From: Pseudomonas brassicacearum subsp. brassicacearum
Lineage (GTDB): Bacteria > Pseudomonadota > Gammaproteobacteria > Pseudomonadales > Pseudomonadaceae
Reading direction: 5' to 3'
DNA length: 64,000 bases
Assembly (NCBI RefSeq): GCF_008801605.1
Contig: NZ_VZPJ01000011.1
Location: forward strand, 62,001 to 126,000
This document shows positions 60,613 to 64,000 of this stretch, piece by piece. The translations under genes were made by a program, and so were the position numbers. The stretch's first letter is position 1. Each line of letters begins with the position of its first letter. The notes beneath the pieces are model-generated. The model did no database searches, was not told where the DNA came from, and was given only the letters and a program-made list of their open reading frames with translations.

Positions 60613-62157
60613 TTACAGCTGCGGACCCGCCGCCTTGATCGCGTCGCTCACGTCGAACTTCTTGAAGTTCTCGGTGAACAGACCGGCCAATGCCTTGGCC
60701 GCTTCGTCGTAGGCAGCTTTGTCGACCCAGGTGTTGCGTGGGTTCAACAGGCCAGTCTCGACGCCTGGAACAGCCAGCGGCACGTCCAGGTTGATGATGT
60801 CCAGGTGTTCGGTTTCAGCACCGATCAGCGCGCCGCTCTGGATCGCTGCGATCACCGCACGGGTGGTCGGGATGTTGAAACGCTTGCCGACGCCGTAACC
60901 GCCGCCGGTCCAGCCGGTGTTGACCAGGTAGACCTTGGAGCCGAAACCGCGGATGCGCTTGATCAGCAGCTCAGCGTATTCACCAGCCGGACGCGGGAAG
61001 AACGGGGCACCGAAGCAGGTGGAGAAGGTCGACTTGATGCCGCTGCCCGAACCCATTTCAGTCGAGCCCACCAGTGCGGTGTAGCCGGACAGGAAGTGGT
61101 AGGCGGCTTGTTCTTCGCTGAGGATCGACACAGGCGGCAGTACACCGGTCAGGTCGCAGGTCAGGAAGATCACAGCGTTTGGCTCGCCACCGAGGTTTTT
61201 CGGTGCGCGTTTTTCGATCAGCTCACGCGGGTAGGCGGCGCGGCTGTTCTGGGTCAGGCTGTCGTCGGCGTAGTCGGCTTTCTTGGTGACCGGGTCCAGG
61301 ACGACGTTTTCCAGTACGGCGCCGTGCTGGATGGCTTTCCAGATAACTGGCTCGTTCTTCTCGGACAGGTCGATGCACTTGGCGTAGCAGCCGCCTTCGA
61401 TGTTGAAGACCACACCCACGCCCCAGCCGTGCTCGTCGTCACCGATCAGATAACGGCTCTCGTCAGCGGACAGGGTGGTCTTGCCAGTGCCCGACAGACC
61501 GAAGAACAGGGTCACATCGCCCTCTTCGCCCATGTTCGCGGCGCAGTGCATCGGCAGCACGTCAACGGCCGGCAGCAGGAAGTTCTGCACGGAGAACAGG
61601 GCTTTCTTCATTTCACCGGCGTAGCGCATACCGGCGATCAGCACTTTCTTGGCCGCGAAGTTGATGATCACGGTGCCGTCGGAGTTGGTGCCGTCGCGCT
61701 CAGGCTCGCAGACGAAGTTCGGCGCGTTGATGATCTGCCATTCATCCTTGCCGCCGGCGTTGTATTGCTCGGGGTTGATGAACAGGCAACGGCCAAACAG
61801 GTTGTGCCACGCGGTCTCGGTGGTCATCTTGACTGGCAGGTAGTGCGCAGGATCGGAGCCTACATGCACGTGGGATACGAAACGCTCGCGCTCGCCCAGG
61901 TAGGCTTCGACGCGGTTCCACAGGGCATCGAACTTGTCGGCCGGGAACTTGCGGTTGATCGGGCCCCAGGCGATGGCGTCCTGGGTGGTTGGCTCTTCCA
62001 CGATGAAACGGTCGACTGGCGAGCGACCGGTACGATGACCGGTACGAACAACCAGCGCGCCAGTATCGGCAAGCTCGCCTTCACCGCGATTCAGGGCTTC
62101 TTTGACCAGATCATCGACACTCAGATCGGTGTACACGGCGTTATTGGCTTGCGTCAT
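60613..62157 (-). CDS. pckA: PckA, ATP-dependent phosphoenolpyruvate carboxykinase
   Basis: 514 residues. Converts oxaloacetate and ATP to PEP, CO2 and ADP in gluconeogenesis. P-loop FGLSGTGKTTLSADE, the Mn-binding HCAANMGEEG region, and the TGWTGGGYGVGKR segment are intact. Monocistronic with a 178-bp upstream gap. Confidence 0.97.
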   Translation of the reverse strand: MTQANNAVYTDLSVDDLVKEALNRGEGELADTGALVVRTGHRTGRSPVDRFIVEEPTTQDAIAWGPINRKFPADKFDALWNRVEAYLGERERFVSHVHVGSDPAHYLPVKMTTETAWHNLFGRCLFINPEQYNAGGKDEWQIINAPNFVCEPERDGTNSDGTVIINFAAKKVLIAGMRYAGEMKKALFSVQNFLLPAVDVLPMHCAANMGEEGDVTLFFGLSGTGKTTLSADESRYLIGDDEHGWGVGVVFNIEGGCYAKCIDLSEKNEPVIWKAIQHGAVLENVVLDPVTKKADYADDSLTQNSRAAYPRELIEKRAPKNLGGEPNAVIFLTCDLTGVLPPVSILSEEQAAYHFLSGYTALVGSTEMGSGSGIKSTFSTCFGAPFFPRPAGEYAELLIKRIRGFGSKVYLVNTGWTGGGYGVGKRFNIPTTRAVIAAIQSGALIGAETEHLDIINLDVPLAVPGVETGLLNPRNTWVDKAAYDEAAKALAGLFTENFKKFDVSDAIKAAGPQL

Positions 62158-62335
62158 GAGATTCCCCGTCGGCCCGTGGCCGAGTGCTCCAAACGTTTTG
62201 TAGTAGGAAGTCGCGCACTACTACCCGAAAAAAGTGGGCCGGATTATGCCAGAAAACCCCAAAAAGAGTAGGGCCCTCCCGTCAGTACGGCGTAAATCCG
62301 GCGTTTGCCAGGAGATTTACCTGCGCTGAATCGTT

Positions 62336-63238
62336 TTAGTGACGAGTATCTGACGGTGTGTCGACACCCGCACCGGCGAACAATTGCGCGATGTCCGCCG
62401 CGTCGAACAGGTAGCGCTCGTTGCAAAACTGGCAATCGATCTCGATGGCACCGCCATGCTCGATCACCAGTTGCTGCGCATCTTCCAGACCCAGACTGAC
62501 CAGCGCATTGGCAGAACGTTCACGAGAGCAACTGCACTGGAAGCGCAACGGCTGTCCATCGAACAAGCGTACCTGCTCCTCGTGATAGAGGCGATGCAGC
62601 ACGGTTTCGTTGTCCAGGCTCAACAGCTCATCGGCGCTCAAGGTGCTGGCCAGAGCGTTGATGTGCTGCCAGCTGGCATCACGTTCTTCCGCGTCGCGAA
62701 GGCGATCGGCAGGCAGTTGTTGAAGCAGCAAACCGCGGGCACGCCGCCCGTCGGCGTAGAGCCAGAAGCGGGTATTGGTCTGCTGGGACATGACGAAGTA
62801 GTTGGTGAAGCATTCAGCCAGGGTCGCGCCGTCGAGATCGACGATGCCCTGGTAGCGCTTGCCATGGGTAGGGTCGACCGTCAGGGCCAGCACGCCGTCG
62901 GGCATCATGTCAGCCAGGGTCGCGTCGGGCGCGATCTGCTCGGCGTGATAACGGGCCAGGCCACGGATCTCACGTTCGCTGGAGCACTCGATCATCAGCA
63001 GCGGCACCGGACCTTCGGAGCGCGCCTGGAGAATCAGCAAGCCATCGAACTTCAAGGTGCCCACCAACAACGCCGCAGCCGCCATCAGCTCGCCGAGCAG
63101 TTGTGCGACCGGCTCCGGATAGGCGTGCTTGGCGAGGACTTCGGCGTAGCTACGCTCCAACGCCACCAGTTCGCCACGGGCGTCGCTGTCATCGAAGATG
63201 AAACGTTGGGTGTAGTCGGTATCCGGTAAATCAGTCAT
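62336..63238 (-). CDS. hslO: HslO (Hsp33), redox-regulated holdase chaperone
   Basis: 300 residues. C-terminal zinc/redox switch C-x-C (CSCSRER) and C-x2-C (CQFCNERY) is complete; activated by oxidative unfolding. I chose ATG 63238 (MTDLPDTDYTQRF), the family N-terminus; an in-frame ATG at 63265 would add nine residues. Upstream lies hslR in the same direction. Confidence 0.95.
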   Translation of the reverse strand: MTDLPDTDYTQRFIFDDSDARGELVALERSYAEVLAKHAYPEPVAQLLGELMAAAALLVGTLKFDGLLILQARSEGPVPLLMIECSSEREIRGLARYHAEQIAPDATLADMMPDGVLALTVDPTHGKRYQGIVDLDGATLAECFTNYFVMSQQTNTRFWLYADGRRARGLLLQQLPADRLRDAEERDASWQHINALASTLSADELLSLDNETVLHRLYHEEQVRLFDGQPLRFQCSCSRERSANALVSLGLEDAQQLVIEHGGAIEIDCQFCNERYLFDAADIAQLFAGAGVDTPSDTRH

Positions 63239-63372
63239 AGGGTCTGGTATCTGAGGTGATGACAAATGATGGCAGGCATTTTATGGGCATTCAGGGTGGG
63301 TTCCAAGCAAGGCTTAGGCTTGCCTGACGGGAAGGTGCTGACACCTCATCTGAATGTGTAGGCTGACACATT

Positions 63373-63400
63373 GTGGCGAGGGAGCTTGCTCCCTCGCCAC
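63373..63400. repeat. Palindrome GTGGCGAGGGAGC-TT-GCTCCCTCGCCAC
   Basis: Perfect 13-bp arms with a TT centre, third repeat class of the window, between hslO and hslR; degenerate relatives at 22602 and 31969. Confidence 0.75.
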
Positions 63401-63419
63401 GGGTGAAATGACCGGCGCT

Positions 63420-63830
63420 TTATTCGCTATTGCTGCCATGAAACTTGAACAGGTCCCGGCGCTGCTTCTTGCTCGGCTTGCCGTCGGTGCTGACCCCCAG
63501 GGCGCCGGCCTTGCGTTGCGCGGCGGCGGTTTCGCGCTTGGCGATGCTGGCTTCGGTTTCGCGATACAGCGCCTGGGCTTCAGGCGCGCCGCGACGCACG
63601 ATCGACAAGGCTTCGACCACCACGGTCTTTTCATCGAAGCCGGTGCGGATGACAAATTCATCGCCAACGCGTGGCTCTTTGCCCGGCTTGCAACGTTCTC
63701 CGCGGTGATGAACCTTGCCGCTTTCGATGGCGGTCTTGGCCAGCGCCCGCGTCTTGTAGAATCGCGCCGCCCACAACCATTTATCGAGACGGACCTTGTC
63801 GTCCTCTTCCTTTTTTTGTGCCACTGCCAT
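63420..63830 (-). CDS. hslR: HslR (Hsp15), S4-domain ribosome rescue factor
   Basis: 136 residues. S4 RNA-binding domain in VRLDKWLWAARFYKTRALAKTAIESGKV, followed by a lysine/arginine-rich tail (KPSKKQRRDLFKFHG). Hsp15 binds 50S subunits with stalled nascent chains. Forms a heat-shock pair with hslO. The remaining 170 bp to the window end contain no recognisable gene. Confidence 0.93.
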   Translation of the reverse strand: MAVAQKKEEDDKVRLDKWLWAARFYKTRALAKTAIESGKVHHRGERCKPGKEPRVGDEFVIRTGFDEKTVVVEALSIVRRGAPEAQALYRETEASIAKRETAAAQRKAGALGVSTDGKPSKKQRRDLFKFHGSNSE

Positions 63831-64000
63831 TCCTCTTTTCTGCCAATAGCCGGAACTGTACTACCGTTTTTGTCGGGCGCACGAATCCGGCCCGACGGAT
63901 AGAATGCCCGTCAAATCGCCTCCACATGCATGGCTTGGCTCGAAATCGGTTACAAGCACAAACAAGCGCGTAGATAACTGTCGCCATTTTGTGATTATTC

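Noticed and set aside
60805..62271. 488-codon plus-strand open frame opposite pckA
   Set aside because: Mirror of a fully recognisable PEP carboxykinase.
62158..62335. Riboswitch or leader upstream of pckA
   Set aside because: I see no convincing stem or conserved motif beyond ordinary promoter-length DNA.

Overview
The window reads as a chromosomal segment of a Pseudomonas, most likely of the P. fluorescens group. It is GC-rich, densely packed with ATGA/TAATG-coupled genes, and carries many copies of the GAGC-TTGCTC inverted repeats typical of that group. The core gene order (hisB-hisH-DUF2164-hisA; asmA-like-mutY-yggX-tRNA-Phe; polar amino-acid ABC transporter-methyltransferase; tRNA-Thr ... 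rmlBACD-dctBD-thioesterase-cysQ-nudE-yrfG-LysM-LysR-fdhD-ydeP; hydroxyacyl-CoA dehydrogenase; pckA-hslO-hslR) matches, from memory, the P. aeruginosa backbone, with extra DNA at two tRNA genes.

Layout. 1-2.1 kb: end of the histidine operon on the minus strand (hisA cut by the window edge). 2.3-8.4 kb: OFA-family MFS carrier, PanZ-like acetyltransferase, AsmA-like protein, mutY and yggX. 8.47 kb: tRNA-Phe, followed by an accessory stretch to 14.8 kb holding a cupin, three members of a small basic-tailed protein family (the third frameshifted), a relic of a YhcG/DUF1016 nuclease, and the light-sensing pair bphO-bphP. 14.8-19.3 kb: a four-gene basic/polar amino-acid ABC transporter preceded by a large nested dyad, then a methyltransferase; 19.6 kb an FkbM methyltransferase.

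20.5-39.3 kb lies between tRNA-Thr and the rml operon and looks like a variable region. Next to the tRNA sits an AbiF-type HEPN abortive-infection gene with its own strong promoter and a short terminator-ended structured RNA upstream. It is followed by a DUF3077 gene with a structured leader, HicAB, an SDR/LysR pair, a chemoreceptor, an Xre-RES toxin-antitoxin pair, a cluster coding a 2-oxoglutarate/Fe dioxygenase, a GNAT acetyltransferase and an AzlCD exporter, an OprD porin, a DsbA-family protein, agmatine deiminase and a 970-residue kinase/M23-like/class III aminotransferase fusion.

39.5-50.5 kb is backbone: dTDP-rhamnose synthesis, the DctB/DctD two-component system (no transporter beside it), a thioesterase, CysQ, NudE, YrfG, a BON-LysM protein and a LysR regulator. 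50.5-64 kb holds FdhD with a YdeP-type molybdopterin oxidoreductase, a candidate antisense-strand small RNA, a glycine-zipper protein, acyl-CoA enzymes, RecQ, a compact colicin E3-type rRNA nuclease with a probable immunity gene, a DUF1493 protein, PEP carboxykinase, Hsp33 (HslO) and Hsp15 (HslR).

The most unusual items are the AbiF-ncRNA module, the short E3-type toxin without a receptor-binding region, the dioxygenase-acetyltransferase-AzlCD cluster, the kinase-aminotransferase fusion, and several unexplained dyad structures (14.9 kb, 22.1 kb, 27.2 kb, 39.3 kb, 53.9 kb).
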